Shown: positions 46,168-54,941 of the stretch, in pieces | Layout: every line of letters begins with the position of its first letter | How positions within the stretch are numbered: position 1 is the first letter of the stretch | Source of the DNA: Vibrio mexicanus | GTDB lineage: Bacteria; Pseudomonadota; Gammaproteobacteria; Enterobacterales; Vibrionaceae | NCBI RefSeq assembly: GCF_001012815.1 | Contig: NZ_JYJP01000095.1 | Location: forward strand, 17,152-81,151 | Direction: 5' to 3' | Length of the DNA: 64,000 bases | Translations under genes and position numbers: made by a program | Notes under the pieces: model-generated | What the model saw: only the letters and a program-made list of their open reading frames with translations | What the model was told of the DNA's origin: nothing | Databases searched by the model: none

Positions 46168-46434
46168 TATACCCAAGTGACTTCATGATCCAGGATTCAG
46201 AGCGTTGTAACGGGTTCAAGTTCAAGACAAATGACGCAGCGGAATAACGGGTTCTTTCCAAGGCATTTAACGTAGAAATTGTAACCGTGATACGCTCCCG
46301 AAGGGCGAGTTTGCCTAGCTCGCACACTTTGTTAACGATTCTCAATGTAGAACCACTAGATTGTCGAATCGTTGCCGCGTTTGCAAACTAGGCAATTCTC
46401 GCTGAACCACGCATCTTGAGGTTACTTGGGTATA
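46168..46434. mobile_element. MITE-like interspersed repeat, about 267 bp
   Basis: The ends are inverted: TATACCCAAGTGACTTCATG at 46168 and, read from the right end, TATACCCAAGTAACCTCAAG at 46434. There is no gene inside; a short open frame at 46154-46345 is chance. The right end overlaps the 3' end of the DUF3626 gene and supplies its last codons and stop. A minimal relative is at 17279-17315. No clear target duplication could be read. It fits a non-autonomous miniature element of the kind seen in vibrios. Confidence 0.75.
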
Positions 46435-47258
46435 TAGCCAAAACGTGCTAGGTAATGCCAGATCTTTTTGATATCTTGCTCATCGTAACCTTGTTTTGTC
46501 ACGGCGCTGCCTAATATATCGGGTGTGATTCTTCCATCAACGGCGATCTCTTTAGCGAGGTCGATATACTCGTGACCTCGATATTCCGGATGCTGTTGCA
46601 TGGTTTGGATGTCTAGCTCAAATCCATTGTGCCATTGGATTGGGATGTTGAGCTTTTGAGCCAAAGTGTTGACCTCGGAACCACGATAAATGGGGTCTAA
46701 AACGATGCATTCTATGTCTTGTTGAATAGAAACTACGCCATGAATGTGTGCCTCAATATAATCATCCAGTAAATCGCTATTCGATGCTCTTGCTTGTTGT
46801 ATTAAGGGCATTACTTGATTCGCAACGGCAAAGTCTTCGGGTTCGAAGTAGCTATCGGGGTAACAAAAAGTGCTTCGAGTGAGCACATGTGATTTGACTT
46901 GGAAAAAAGCTGAGCCAAATCGAGGTGAGGCTCCCATTGGATAGTTTTGGTAGTTCAACGCGCCATACTTGGGCCTTAGCTCATCTGCTGCATCGTCATA
47001 AGCGCCGTCAAAGACACGTTGTTCCCAATGCCAACGCTCTCCGCCTTTGTATGCGGTTAATCCACCATTACTGGTTTATGTTTCAAACTGGGATTTCAAT
47101 ACGCCGTCATTGGCGATAGTGAGCAAAAGCGGCGTGCCATCAGAGGTAAGGCGATCTGGGTGGAAGTTGATGGTGAGAGCGTGTTGGAGACGTTGCTCAG
47201 GGCCGTGCGATTTCAGTTTTATATTTGTGATTGCTTGTTCAATAGCACTGGCCGTCAT
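46422..47258 (-). CDS. DUF3626 family protein (in-frame stop; 3' end replaced by repeat)
   Basis: About 278 residues if the internal stop is read through. DUF3626 features: PEQRLQHALTINFHPDRL at the N-terminal side, GGLTAYKGGERWHWEQRVFD, ALNYQNYPMGASPRFGSAFF, SHVLTRSTFCYPDSY and LLDDYIEAHIHGVVSIQQDI (His). An in-frame TAA at 47076-47078 interrupts where families usually have Gly (QFETGTSNGG). Frame is kept on both sides, unlike the other breaks in this window. The final GYIPK* comes from the MITE-like repeat. Probably damaged, unless the TAA is a sequence error. Function of the family is unknown. Confidence 0.82.
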
Positions 47259-47376
47259 AGTGTCTCCCAACTCGTTTTCATCTCCTATAAGATATAACAC
47301 GCCACCTCAAACCTTATCAATGATGAGTCTGTTATCGAAAAATTAAGCGAGTTCGAGCAAATGGGTTAGGCTTGGA

Positions 47377-47760
47377 TCAGTCACTGCACATGCTGAGCAG
47401 AAGCTGCCAGTCTTCTTTGGATACATAGTTTCGATAGACTCTTACTCGATAGTAACCATTCTTAGTTAAAGACGTGACGCGAATGTGTGGAAAGCCAATG
47501 ATAGGAAATCGATGTTTGAGTGCTGCGGGTATGCCATGCAAATAAATATCATTGGCGTCGGTAGTGAGTTTACTGTCGTTGTTTTTTCTATTCGCAAAGT
47601 ACTGATAGCTGCTATTTAAAACAACAAGGGCATACGCCACAAAGCCTTGTTCGTGAGAAAAGAAGATTTGGCTCGATAGCACAAAGCCAAAGCCAACAAT
47701 AGCTGAAATGATGGCTGCGCTTAACGAGCGTGCTCGTTTCTTAAATTGTATCTTTCTCAT
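47377..47760 (-). CDS. Hypothetical membrane protein
   Basis: About 127 residues. A basic N-terminus (MRKIQFKKRARS) precedes two hydrophobic segments (AAIISAIVGFGFVLSSQIFF; FVAYALVVLNSSYQYFA). The C-terminal 75 residues are soluble and carry IIGFPHIRVTSLTKNGYYRV, perhaps a PH-like domain. ATG 47760 has GAGAGGG upstream. No family recognised. Confidence 0.65.
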   Translation of the reverse strand: MRKIQFKKRARSLSAAIISAIVGFGFVLSSQIFFSHEQGFVAYALVVLNSSYQYFANRKNNDSKLTTDANDIYLHGIPAALKHRFPIIGFPHIRVTSLTKNGYYRVRVYRNYVSKEDWQLLLSMCSD

Positions 47761-47882
47761 CTCGTTCCCTCTCAACGTTATTATTCAATTAGTCTTATAA
47801 AGGTCGAGGATGTAATGCGTGAAAATGCGAATAAGTTCAAAGAACCATGTGTCCATTCCGTATAATCACCGTTTGTGGAGCT

Positions 47883-48391
47883 TTATATTTTGTTGAAATC
47901 GTCCAACAGCATGGAATAAAAATATTCATCCCACCATGTACCGTCTTCTTTCGGTATGCATTGTCTAAAGTGTCCTTCTCGGACCATGCCCAGTTTTTCC
48001 ATTAAACGGAAAGAGGCGACATTCTCAGGTTGGCAGTCGCAATGACGCGATGAATGCCAAGAGATTCGAATCCATATTTCAAAGTTTGATGCGCAGCTTC
48101 ATGCGCGATGCCTTGCCCTTGGTAATGCGGATTGATCGCCCAGCCAATTTCATAGGTATGCTCACCAAACCATGGGTAAAATTCAATATGGCCGACAAGT
48201 TGCGTTCCTTCTTTCAGGTATATAGCGAAGGCTTTGGTATTGTGAGTAATGAATGTTTTGACGTCACTTTCAGACATAACACCCTCGGGCAAGAAATACG
48301 TAGTCTTAGGATCTGACATGTAGTCATACACTGCCTCATAATCGGTTGGAAGGAACGGCCTGATGATGAGTCGATTAGTTTCAAGTTTCAT
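47883..48391 (-). CDS. GNAT family N-acetyltransferase, RimJ/RimL type (frameshifted)
   Basis: About 169 residues after repair. It starts MKLETNRLIIRPFLPTDYEA, has YQGQGIAHEAAHQTLKYGFE with the RimJ/RimL motif and SLGIHRVIATAN before the break. The frame breaks at 48035; one base restored gives IATCQPENVASFRLMEKLGM and the end FYSMLLDDFNKI*. Typical of N-terminal or amine acetyltransferases. Substrate unknown. Confidence 0.85.
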
Positions 48392-48437
48392 ATATTCGCT
48401 CCTGGCATTGACTTTATTGCTCGCGTCGACTTTATTG

Positions 48438-48817
48438 CTACAGAGATGCGCCGTTGATATCGGTGATGGGCAGTTGGTCGAGGTCTAGATCATCTAGGCA
48501 GCGAGCATTGATCGTCCAACCCGTAAACGGCTGCTTACCTTGTCGTATTTCTTCAGCGGTCAGTGCGCTAGGGATTCGAAATGGTAGAATGCCACAGTGA
48601 GGGCAAAAATAGTCTTTGGCTGTTTTAGTGCCCCACTGATAAACAGATAGGTTGTCTATTGGTGTAAGCAGCTTTAGAGCTTGTTTGGGGACCCTAACAT
48701 TCAGTGAACCACGCTTTGTACACACGGTGCAGTTGCAGCGCCTTAAATGGGTGATATCGCTTCTACTTCGAATTGCACCCGCCCACAGTGACAAGATCCC
48801 GAATAGTTTTTTTGCAT
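48438..48817 (-). CDS. GFA-like zinc protein (frameshifted)
   Basis: About 126 residues after repair. N-terminal SGSCHCGRVQFEVEA, then HLRRCNCTVCTKRGSLNV and YFCPHCGILPFRIPSA, carry the zinc Cys. The frame breaks near 48757-48759; one base restored gives VEADITHLRRCNC. ATG 48817 follows GGAGTGAG. The second GFA-like gene in the window; the two are only distantly similar. Confidence 0.84.
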
Positions 48818-48867
48818 TGTTCTCACTCCGTTAACTTTGTGCGTACCAAGGTAGTGTGTACCAAGGT

Positions 48868-49503
48868 CTAGAAAACTCTCTCAGTCAGTAGTTCACCAAT
48901 CTCAGACATATGACTTACTTGCGTGATTCCTGCTAGACCTGCTGACTTCTTGTGAGGTGCATAGTAGATGCTGCGCATCTTGGCTCGCTTAGCTGCGAGA
49001 AGACCGACTAAGCTGTCCTCTATAACAAGGCAATCTTTAGGATGAAGTCCCTTAGATTTTGCCACATGCAAGAATAAAGTTGGGTCGGGCTTCCAAGCTT
49101 GAATATCATACCCACTGAAGATGTTCTGTTTAAAAAATGGGGAAAGCCCTGTCACTTCTAGAGCGTGTTCAATCTTAGCCCTTGGCGCTGAGGAGGCGAC
49201 GCAAAAAGGGATATCAAGCGTCGATAATAAGTCGTGGACTCCAGGGTTAGCTTTAAGCTTGGATCTGAACAACCTTTTGATCTTTAATCGATACTGTTGT
49301 TCGAAATTCGTAGGCAGTTTGACTCCGTATTCGGCCTCAATATTTCCGATGATGCTCGCTAATTTCCAACCGCGAAACTGGGCGATCAAAGCCGTTGTAT
49401 TCGAAGGTATACCGCATTCAGTCAGCTGTTGACTCAGTGCAAGGTGGCACAAAAACTCACTATCAACTAGCGTACCATCGCAATCAAAGATGATTAACTT
49501 CAT
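48868..49503 (-). CDS. HAD-superfamily hydrolase, beta-phosphoglucomutase-like
   Basis: 211 residues. Motif I LIIFDCDGTLVDSEFLCH, motif II VASSAPRAKIEHALEVTG, motif III Lys in WKPDPTLFLH and motif IV VIEDSLVGLLAAKRA are complete. This pattern is typical of the beta-phosphoglucomutase/phosphatase subgroup. No sugar genes are adjacent, so a phosphatase such as YfbT-type is as likely. ATG 49503. Confidence 0.92.
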   Translation of the reverse strand: MKLIIFDCDGTLVDSEFLCHLALSQQLTECGIPSNTTALIAQFRGWKLASIIGNIEAEYGVKLPTNFEQQYRLKIKRLFRSKLKANPGVHDLLSTLDIPFCVASSAPRAKIEHALEVTGLSPFFKQNIFSGYDIQAWKPDPTLFLHVAKSKGLHPKDCLVIEDSLVGLLAAKRAKMRSIYYAPHKKSAGLAGITQVSHMSEIGELLTERVF

Positions 49504-49550
49504 TGTTAGCCTCTCAAAGCAAACGTTACAGCATTAATGCAATCGCTGTA

Positions 49551-50099
49551 TTACAAAAATTGGCGTTCCAGTTCATAGGCTTCAATCTCGATTGGTGACT
49601 CCGCGTAGCCAAAGATCAGCAGTTGCAATAGGTAGTCTTTGGTAAACGCTTCGAGGCCTTGATCTTCGATTTGTTTAACGTGGATGAGTTCGTGCACGAT
49701 GAGTTGTTTGTTACCTCTTACACGATTTTCAATCCAAATGCCGTAGCCAAATGTCATGCCTACTAGGTAGGGCGAATCGAGACCAAGTCGCTGCATTTGG
49801 AAAAGAAGAGATTCATTTTCAGGTAGTGGAAGTTCTTCGGTGTAATGGATGCGAACTTTTTCTGGGTGTTTGATGCCAATTTTGCGCGCAATTTCGACAA
49901 ACTGTGGAGACAGGGGCTGTCCCTGTTCCAATACGATAGCTTCATTCTTTCTGACGTATTTTATAGAAAGCGGATAGTAAGCATCTATTTGTTCTGTTAG
50001 GCGGCTAGGAGGGTTCGCGTACTGCGCGGCTTTGTCCTCGCATCCTATGAGCGTTATCGCCAAGGTGGCGAGTAACGCACTTTTTAACAATGACCTCAT
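49551..50099 (-). CDS. Predicted lipoprotein with zinc-peptidase motif
   Basis: 182 residues. Signal peptide with a lipobox (LAITLIGCEDKA; Cys at residue 20), so an outer- or inner-membrane lipoprotein. A zinc-binding HExxH motif is in LIVHELIHVKQIEDQG, with a candidate third ligand Glu in SPIEIEAYELER. The layout resembles gluzincin-like peptidases (DUF4157-like) but no family is certain. ATG 50099 follows AAGGAG. Confidence 0.78.
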   Translation of the reverse strand: MRSLLKSALLATLAITLIGCEDKAAQYANPPSRLTEQIDAYYPLSIKYVRKNEAIVLEQGQPLSPQFVEIARKIGIKHPEKVRIHYTEELPLPENESLLFQMQRLGLDSPYLVGMTFGYGIWIENRVRGNKQLIVHELIHVKQIEDQGLEAFTKDYLLQLLIFGYAESPIEIEAYELERQFL

Positions 50100-50231
50100 G
50101 GGCAGTGAACTCCTTTCAAACTTGCCTATTGATGATTAGTCGCTGATTTTACTCAGTATTCTGCTATGAGGTTTATGTTATATCTCTTCGTTAATAAAGT
50201 CCTGCGGTTAGATTCACATTTAGAGTCATAT

Positions 50232-50831
50232 TTATCCTTTCTCAACAATAAGATAGGTGTGCATTTCTGGGTATTGGTCAAACTCAAGGTGACGAATGGT
50301 ACATCCGAGTTCGATAAATAGGGTCAGAAATCCATTGGTACCCAGAGAAGAGTAATAGACTTCCGGGCCCATGAAATCATCAGTATGCGCACCTGCCTTC
50401 TCAACGCCGCCAAAAGAGAAGATAAATAGGCCGCCCGAGTTAAGGCCATTGATAATTTTAGTGATCACATTCTGCTGCTCAGAAAGCGGAATGTGCCAGA
50501 TGCTATCCCATGCGGTAATAAAGTCATATTTTTCACTAAACTCATATTGGCAAATATCCGCATGAATGAAATCGACACTTGGATGACGTTCCTTGGCCAG
50601 TTTGAGCATTTCTTCAGACACGTCTAGGCCTGCTGTATCAAAGCCTTCTTCTGATAGCAGGTCAATGAATCGGCCAGTACAACCACACCCGATATCTAAG
50701 GCTTTCCCTTTGTGTTTGGCAAAACTCAGCGCTCGTTGATGAGCGTCGATACCATTATTCATATTGAATTTTTCACTTTGCCAGATGTGGGTAATTTGGT
50801 CGTAGGCTTGGCCAATGTCAGTGGGTTTCAC
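50232..50831 (-). CDS. Class I SAM-dependent methyltransferase
   Basis: 199 residues. The SAM motif I is ALDIGCGCTGRFIDLL, followed by GLDVSEEMLKLAKERHP (acidic residue at the end of beta2), DFIHADICQYEF and FITAWDSIWHIPLSEQ. The group with AFSFGGVEKAGAH-like segments is common in vibrios. Substrate unknown. ATG 50831 has AAGGAT. Confidence 0.9.
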   Translation of the reverse strand: MKPTDIGQAYDQITHIWQSEKFNMNNGIDAHQRALSFAKHKGKALDIGCGCTGRFIDLLSEEGFDTAGLDVSEEMLKLAKERHPSVDFIHADICQYEFSEKYDFITAWDSIWHIPLSEQQNVITKIINGLNSGGLFIFSFGGVEKAGAHTDDFMGPEVYYSSLGTNGFLTLFIELGCTIRHLEFDQYPEMHTYLIVEKG

Positions 50832-50946
50832 GGAAAGTCATCCTTGGTATTGAGTGTTAGCGCTTTACTTTAAGCGAATGCATCTATCAATGCTGGTATT
50901 AATTGATAAATCAATCATTAAATTAATCATTCTGTCTTAAACTTGA

Positions 50947-51162
50947 TTATTTCCAGCCTTGTTTCCATTTGCTGGCGTCTTTTAGATCTCTCCAGTCTAT
51001 GAGGTATTCGTTCTTAGACATGATGGCTTCGAGCTTACAAGATAGAACCGTGCCATCTTCTTCATACTCTACTTCGGTAATCAGAAAATGTTTTTCGCGG
51101 TTTTTGGGATCGATGGCTGTCCATTTGCTGTTGGAAAGTTTTGCAGGTGAGATTCGATTCAT
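50947..51162 (-). CDS. TIGR02450 family (conserved small Trp-rich) protein
   Basis: 71 residues. RISPAKLSNSKWTAIDPKNR, KHFLITEVEYEEDGTV and the end DWRDLKDASKWKQGWK match the TIGR02450 family of small proteins, widespread in marine gammaproteobacteria. Function unknown. Stands alone, with no clear partner. Confidence 0.85.
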   Translation of the reverse strand: MNRISPAKLSNSKWTAIDPKNREKHFLITEVEYEEDGTVLSCKLEAIMSKNEYLIDWRDLKDASKWKQGWK

Positions 51163-51258
51163 TTTAATCCTGTTCGTAGTAACTTAGAAAAGACAATGAG
51201 TTACTACGAAAGACTCTGGATGGAAGTTCAGTGTATGGTAAATAATCGTCGAGTCGAC

Positions 51259-51825
51259 CTAAGCATCAACCGTACTTTTCCGACCCAAAACTTTATTGAC
51301 TGCAATACCGACAAGCGCGGCTAAAACAATGACGAAGTAGAGCATGGTTAAGGTACTTTTGGCTACCGTGAATGCGCTGCTCAGTTGCACCAAAGATTCT
51401 GAAAGGTTTGGATACTGGGTTAACATTTGCCAGATGCACAGATTCTCGGCGTAATCGAAAATACATACCAGCAGAGGCGTGTAAGCAAAATAACGCCAGA
51501 TACGGCTCGTTAACTTTCCTGCTTTTGTCAGCCATAGAAGCAGGCTTGAGTAACATAGCGCGAAGAGTAACGGATAAAGGACGTCCAGTAGAAGTTGCGT
51601 GGTGAGATAATATTGCCGGCCTTCCTCACCTAAAGCGGCAAGTAAGCTTTGCGCCTGTTGAAAGGAATATCCAGTTGGTGACATATCAAAAATGAGTTGG
51701 CCATCAGCAAAGCCTATTAGAGTCGGAATACTGACATTGAGCATGGTGAGGTAAATGGCATTGGTGAGAACGAATAGAATGAGTACCTGTCGTCCCGAGG
51801 TTTTGTTGTAGAATGAGTCGAGCAT
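51259..51825 (-). CDS. Hypothetical four-TM membrane protein
   Basis: 188 residues with four strong hydrophobic segments (about 12-30, 74-96, 113-132 and 155-178). No motif recognised; the N-terminal YNKTSGRQVLILFVLTNAIY and a Cys-Asp pair in VCIFDYAENLCIW in TM3 may be functional. Inner membrane. ATG 51825 has AAGGAAG upstream. Confidence 0.7.
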   Translation of the reverse strand: MLDSFYNKTSGRQVLILFVLTNAIYLTMLNVSIPTLIGFADGQLIFDMSPTGYSFQQAQSLLAALGEEGRQYYLTTQLLLDVLYPLLFALCYSSLLLWLTKAGKLTSRIWRYFAYTPLLVCIFDYAENLCIWQMLTQYPNLSESLVQLSSAFTVAKSTLTMLYFVIVLAALVGIAVNKVLGRKSTVDA

Positions 51826-52034
51826 CTTGCTTCCTTGTATTCAGCGCTTTGTTATGCCGAGTGTGTCGATGAGTTAAATTTTTCGTATCGACTGAATGCG
51901 TAACTGACTGCTCACTAGTAACGACCAATACGATGTGTTTGCTGCTGATGATTGTTCTGATTTAGGGCCATCTTTCTAAATGGTCGCTTCGTCAAGGCTT
52001 TTTTCCTTTAAGCTATTTCCCCAAAGGCACTTTT

Positions 52035-52199
52035 TTAATGCACTGACTTCTTGCTAGGGCTTAATCGGGTGGCAGCTTTAGGCATGTAAAACTCGCAAGC
52101 CTGCCGAGTTGCGACAGTGGGTTGTTGCCAAGCTTCACATAGATCTTTTTGATTGTGCCTTGTTCGAGTGAACTGTTTACATTTACCACAGCTTTCCAT
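52035..52199 (-). CDS. Small Cys-rich protein (54 residues)
   Basis: A short gene not covered by longer-frame predictions. It starts MESCGKCKQFTRTRHNQKDL and has a Cys pair CGKC plus C21 and C35 (CEAW, ACEF), so it could bind zinc or an iron-sulphur cluster. AGGGA sits eight bases before ATG 52199. The frame lies within an otherwise empty 500-bp gap and is followed by no clear terminator. Family unknown; support comes from the ribosome site, Cys spacing and codon-like composition. Confidence 0.55.
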   Translation of the reverse strand: MESCGKCKQFTRTRHNQKDLCEAWQQPTVATRQACEFYMPKAATRLSPSKKSVH

Positions 52200-52322
52200 A
52201 GCGATATGTCCCTGTAATTAAAGATTTATTGCATAGACTAGAAACATCTAGGCTATTTATCGTACTGCACTTAATCTATAAAACTTAGGACACTAGGTTA
52301 TTGATTTAGGCCAAGTGCTTTC

Positions 52323-52724
52323 CTATTTTGAGTAAGACCGCGGGGATTGCCCGTGGGTACTCGAAGCGGGTGCGAATGATCGGCTTTTCTTGAACCGATT
52401 GAAACAGATAAAACCAAGCACCATCACTAGAGGGACTAGTATCGGAGCTAAGACAGGGAACAACATAGCAATCAGTAAACCAATGGTGCTTGCTAACGCC
52501 CCTACCAGTAAGATGCCCATCCCACTAATAAAAAGCGTTAGTAACATTGCGATAAAAATAGCGATGACAGCCACAATCAATGACGCCCATGCGCTATAGA
52601 TAAATTTCATTGGCCCTTTAATTGCCTCGCCACCGACAGTGATCGTGAAATGGGCTTCCACCATCACACCAATAACTAGGGAAAGAGTGATAACGGCGAC
52701 AATACTAACAACCACTTTCTTCAT
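52323..52724 (-). CDS. Hypothetical membrane protein
   Basis: About 133 residues. Three or four hydrophobic segments (VVVSIVAVITLSLVIGVMVE; AWASLIVAVIAIFIAMLLTL; ILLVGALASTIGLLIAMLFP; LVPLVMVLGFICFN) and a basic, Ser-rich tail. Start ATG 52724 overlaps the stop of the methyltransferase gene (ATGA), so the two are translationally coupled. No family recognised. Confidence 0.72.
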   Translation of the reverse strand: MKKVVVSIVAVITLSLVIGVMVEAHFTITVGGEAIKGPMKFIYSAWASLIVAVIAIFIAMLLTLFISGMGILLVGALASTIGLLIAMLFPVLAPILVPLVMVLGFICFNRFKKSRSFAPASSTHGQSPRSYSK

Positions 52725-53476
52725 GAAGTTTGGTCCATTCGGCCTGCGATGAAGACGAAATCTAAGTCTATTTCCCGCTTGTTTGATGGAGTGCCCCAAC
52801 TTGGCATCAATGTTTGCCTTGCCGCCAAGAAGAAGTCTTCACCTTGTTCTTCAATGCACAAACGAGTCGCAGAAAAAGTGCGAATGAAGCTCATAAATTC
52901 ATCCAAGGACCAAGTTACTTTCATTTCAAATTTTGGTGTATCGATTGGCGTAAAGGGGAATTCGACATTTTGGTAATGATCGCACAGCAGTTGGTTCTGT
53001 GGTGCCCAATAAGGTTCAATTACGTCAAGAACCGTTTTACTAAACAACTGGTCAAACTGTGGATTGACACTAGGCCATACATACCCCCATGTAGCAAACA
53101 CACCGTTGGGTTTGAGAACACGTTTCACTTCAGGCCAGTACTTCTCAAAATCGAACCAATGTAAGGCTTGAGCGACACAGACAAGATCAAAAGCATTGTC
53201 TTCGAAAGGTGTTACTTCTGAGGGAGATACCGAATATTGAATGTTCTCATGTTGCTTCGCGTGTGCAATCTGTTCTTCACTGACATCGGTTGCGGAGACG
53301 GATTCGAAATGCCGAATTAGGCTAATAGCGGCTTGACCGTTGCCACAAGCACAATCCCAAGCTGCAACATTTGATGGTGTCAAGGTAGCTAAGTACTGAT
53401 AGATATTCTCAGGGTAAAGCGGGCGAGCCACTTCATAGAGATCGGATTTCTTACTGAACAGAGTATGTATCGTCAT
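52721..53476 (-). CDS. Class I SAM-dependent methyltransferase
   Basis: 251 residues. Motif I AAWDCACGNGQAAISLIRHF, then ATDVSEEQIAHAKQHENI, FDLVCVAQALHWFDFEKYW and LKPNGVFATWGY match the UbiE/Tam-like group, often for small acids (trans-aconitate-like). The gene is coupled to the membrane-protein gene by ATGA. Substrate unknown. Confidence 0.9.
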   Translation of the reverse strand: MTIHTLFSKKSDLYEVARPLYPENIYQYLATLTPSNVAAWDCACGNGQAAISLIRHFESVSATDVSEEQIAHAKQHENIQYSVSPSEVTPFEDNAFDLVCVAQALHWFDFEKYWPEVKRVLKPNGVFATWGYVWPSVNPQFDQLFSKTVLDVIEPYWAPQNQLLCDHYQNVEFPFTPIDTPKFEMKVTWSLDEFMSFIRTFSATRLCIEEQGEDFFLAARQTLMPSWGTPSNKREIDLDFVFIAGRMDQTS

Positions 53477-53739
53477 ATTCCCCCATTTGGATTAAGATTC
53501 ATAAATGCATCCATGCGAACACATAAAGCGGTTGTATATAGAACTCAAATGCACTTTGTTGCGCAAGTTGCTTTTAAAGAATTGGGGGCGGTAGCAGGTT
53601 TTTATGGAAGGGCGCTACGCGTTTTTCATGGATTAAGCCTCTGAACATATTGCTATTGAATCGCAAATGAGCAGGCAGTTTATAGCGTATAGATAATCAG
53701 GGGCGGAGTAGTCAATGGCCACAGATAACTTTGTTGTGA

Positions 53740-53784
53740 AATGTCTGCTACTGGCGATTGAGTTCGCCTTGTGTAGCAGACATT
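53740..53784. repeat. Perfect 12-bp inverted repeat
   Basis: AATGTCTGCTAC (53740-53751) and GTAGCAGACATT (53773-53784) are perfect complements. The loop contains a second pair, GGCGA and TCGCC. There is no T tract. It lies 24 bp after the TauE/SafE stop (minus strand), in a 330-bp gap that is otherwise empty. Confidence 0.65.
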
Positions 53785-53807
53785 CAATGGAAAAGATGGA
53801 GATGGTA

Positions 53808-54617
53808 TTAGTTCATCACCATATTTGCAGCCATCACCAGCAATAGGCCCGCGAAGCACTTTTTGAGCGTGGGTACGGGTAAATGTTGTGTGGCTTTTGC
53901 GCCTAACGGTGCGGTGAACCAGGAGGTGCAAACGATACCTAGCAGTGCAGGCAAGTACACAAAACCTAAAAAGCCTTCAGAGAAAGCAAAGTGGCTCAGA
54001 CCGGAACTGATATACCCAACCGAACCAAACAGAGCGATAACGATGCCACATGCGGAGGCACAACCAATCGCCTTTTTCATGTTCACTGAGAAGAAGGTCA
54101 GCAGAGGAACCAGCAGAGCGCCACCGCCAATGCCAATCATTGCCGATAGGCCACCAGTAATAGTGGTGAGCACGGTCAAAACGATGTTGTTGGGTAGCTG
54201 ACGCTCGGTTGATGTGTCGCTTTTACCACTAAAGAACATCTTAAAAGCGATAAGGACTACGCTCACTGCAAAAACGATGCGCACAACTTGCTCAGGGAGT
54301 AAAGAAGCCAAGAAGCCGCTGATTAGAGCACCTAGCGCAACCCCAGTCATCACCCAAGGAGCAAGATCCCAAGGGACGTTACCATTCTTATGATGAGCGA
54401 GAGCTGAAGACGTAGAAGTAAAAAGGATTGACGCTAATGAAGTTGCAATTGCAGCGACGACAATTTGAGACGAAGGTAATACTTCGAAATGGAGTAGGAT
54501 ACTGCTTAGTACTGGCACGATGACTAGCCCACCTCCAATACCTAATAGCCCCGCTAAGAAGCCAACAACACTGCCTAATATGGCACAGAATACAATCAAT
54601 ATAACCAGTTCACTCAT
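53808..54617 (-). CDS. TauE/SafE-family membrane exporter
   Basis: About 269 residues with seven or eight membrane segments. The duplicated family signature is clear: GFLAGLLGIGGGLVIVPVLS in the first half and GGLSAMIGIGGGALLVPLLT in the second. The family exports organic or inorganic sulphur anions such as sulfite or sulfoacetate. ATG 54617 follows AAGGA; an upstream Met has no good site. Divergent from the methionine-synthase pair, which hints at a link to sulphur metabolism. Confidence 0.9.
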   Translation of the reverse strand: MSELVILIVFCAILGSVVGFLAGLLGIGGGLVIVPVLSSILLHFEVLPSSQIVVAAIATSLASILFTSTSSALAHHKNGNVPWDLAPWVMTGVALGALISGFLASLLPEQVVRIVFAVSVVLIAFKMFFSGKSDTSTERQLPNNIVLTVLTTITGGLSAMIGIGGGALLVPLLTFFSVNMKKAIGCASACGIVIALFGSVGYISSGLSHFAFSEGFLGFVYLPALLGIVCTSWFTAPLGAKATQHLPVPTLKKCFAGLLLVMAANMVMN

Positions 54618-54701
54618 GAGATCCTTCTCTTGCAGTAATTGAGGGGCTGCCATACTACATCAATGATTTTATACAAGCATCAAGTGAACCTATAATTATC
54701 A

Positions 54702-54714
54702 TGAATATTTCTCA
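54702..54714. promoter_or_regulatory. Possible MetR-like site
   Basis: TGAATATTTCTCA resembles the MetR consensus TGAA-N5-TTCA with one mismatch and is part of ATGA-N7-TCAT. It lies in the 325-bp divergent region between the exporter and the MesX gene. No MetJ box was seen. Confidence 0.3.
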
Positions 54715-54941
54715 TATTGAATGTGAAGTAAAACCATTGTCATTAAAAATAGTATCCACGTATAAAACATACTCTGCTCTTGAATCTGTATACGATATTA
54801 CAGGGTGTCAATATAACCTGCTCAGAATTGGCATAAAACTGTGAAAATTACGGGCTGGGATAAACTAAATACACTATTAAACCCAAAAAGAGTATGGACA
54901 AAGTTTAGCTTTCAATTCAGGAAATAGGATACCAGATCGCA

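Noticed and set aside
46154..46345. 63-codon open frame in the interspersed repeat
   Set aside because: It is a chance frame within the MITE-like element and has no recognisable protein features.
27720..53476. Superintegron cassette array
   Set aside because: The gene content is cassette-like, but no repeated attC/VCR-type sites (RYYYAAC and GTTRRRY boxes around a long imperfect palindrome) were found between genes, and there is no integrase.
53680..53931. 83-codon minus-strand frame after TauE/SafE
   Set aside because: It spans the inverted repeat and the 3' end of the exporter gene in another frame; composition is not protein-like.
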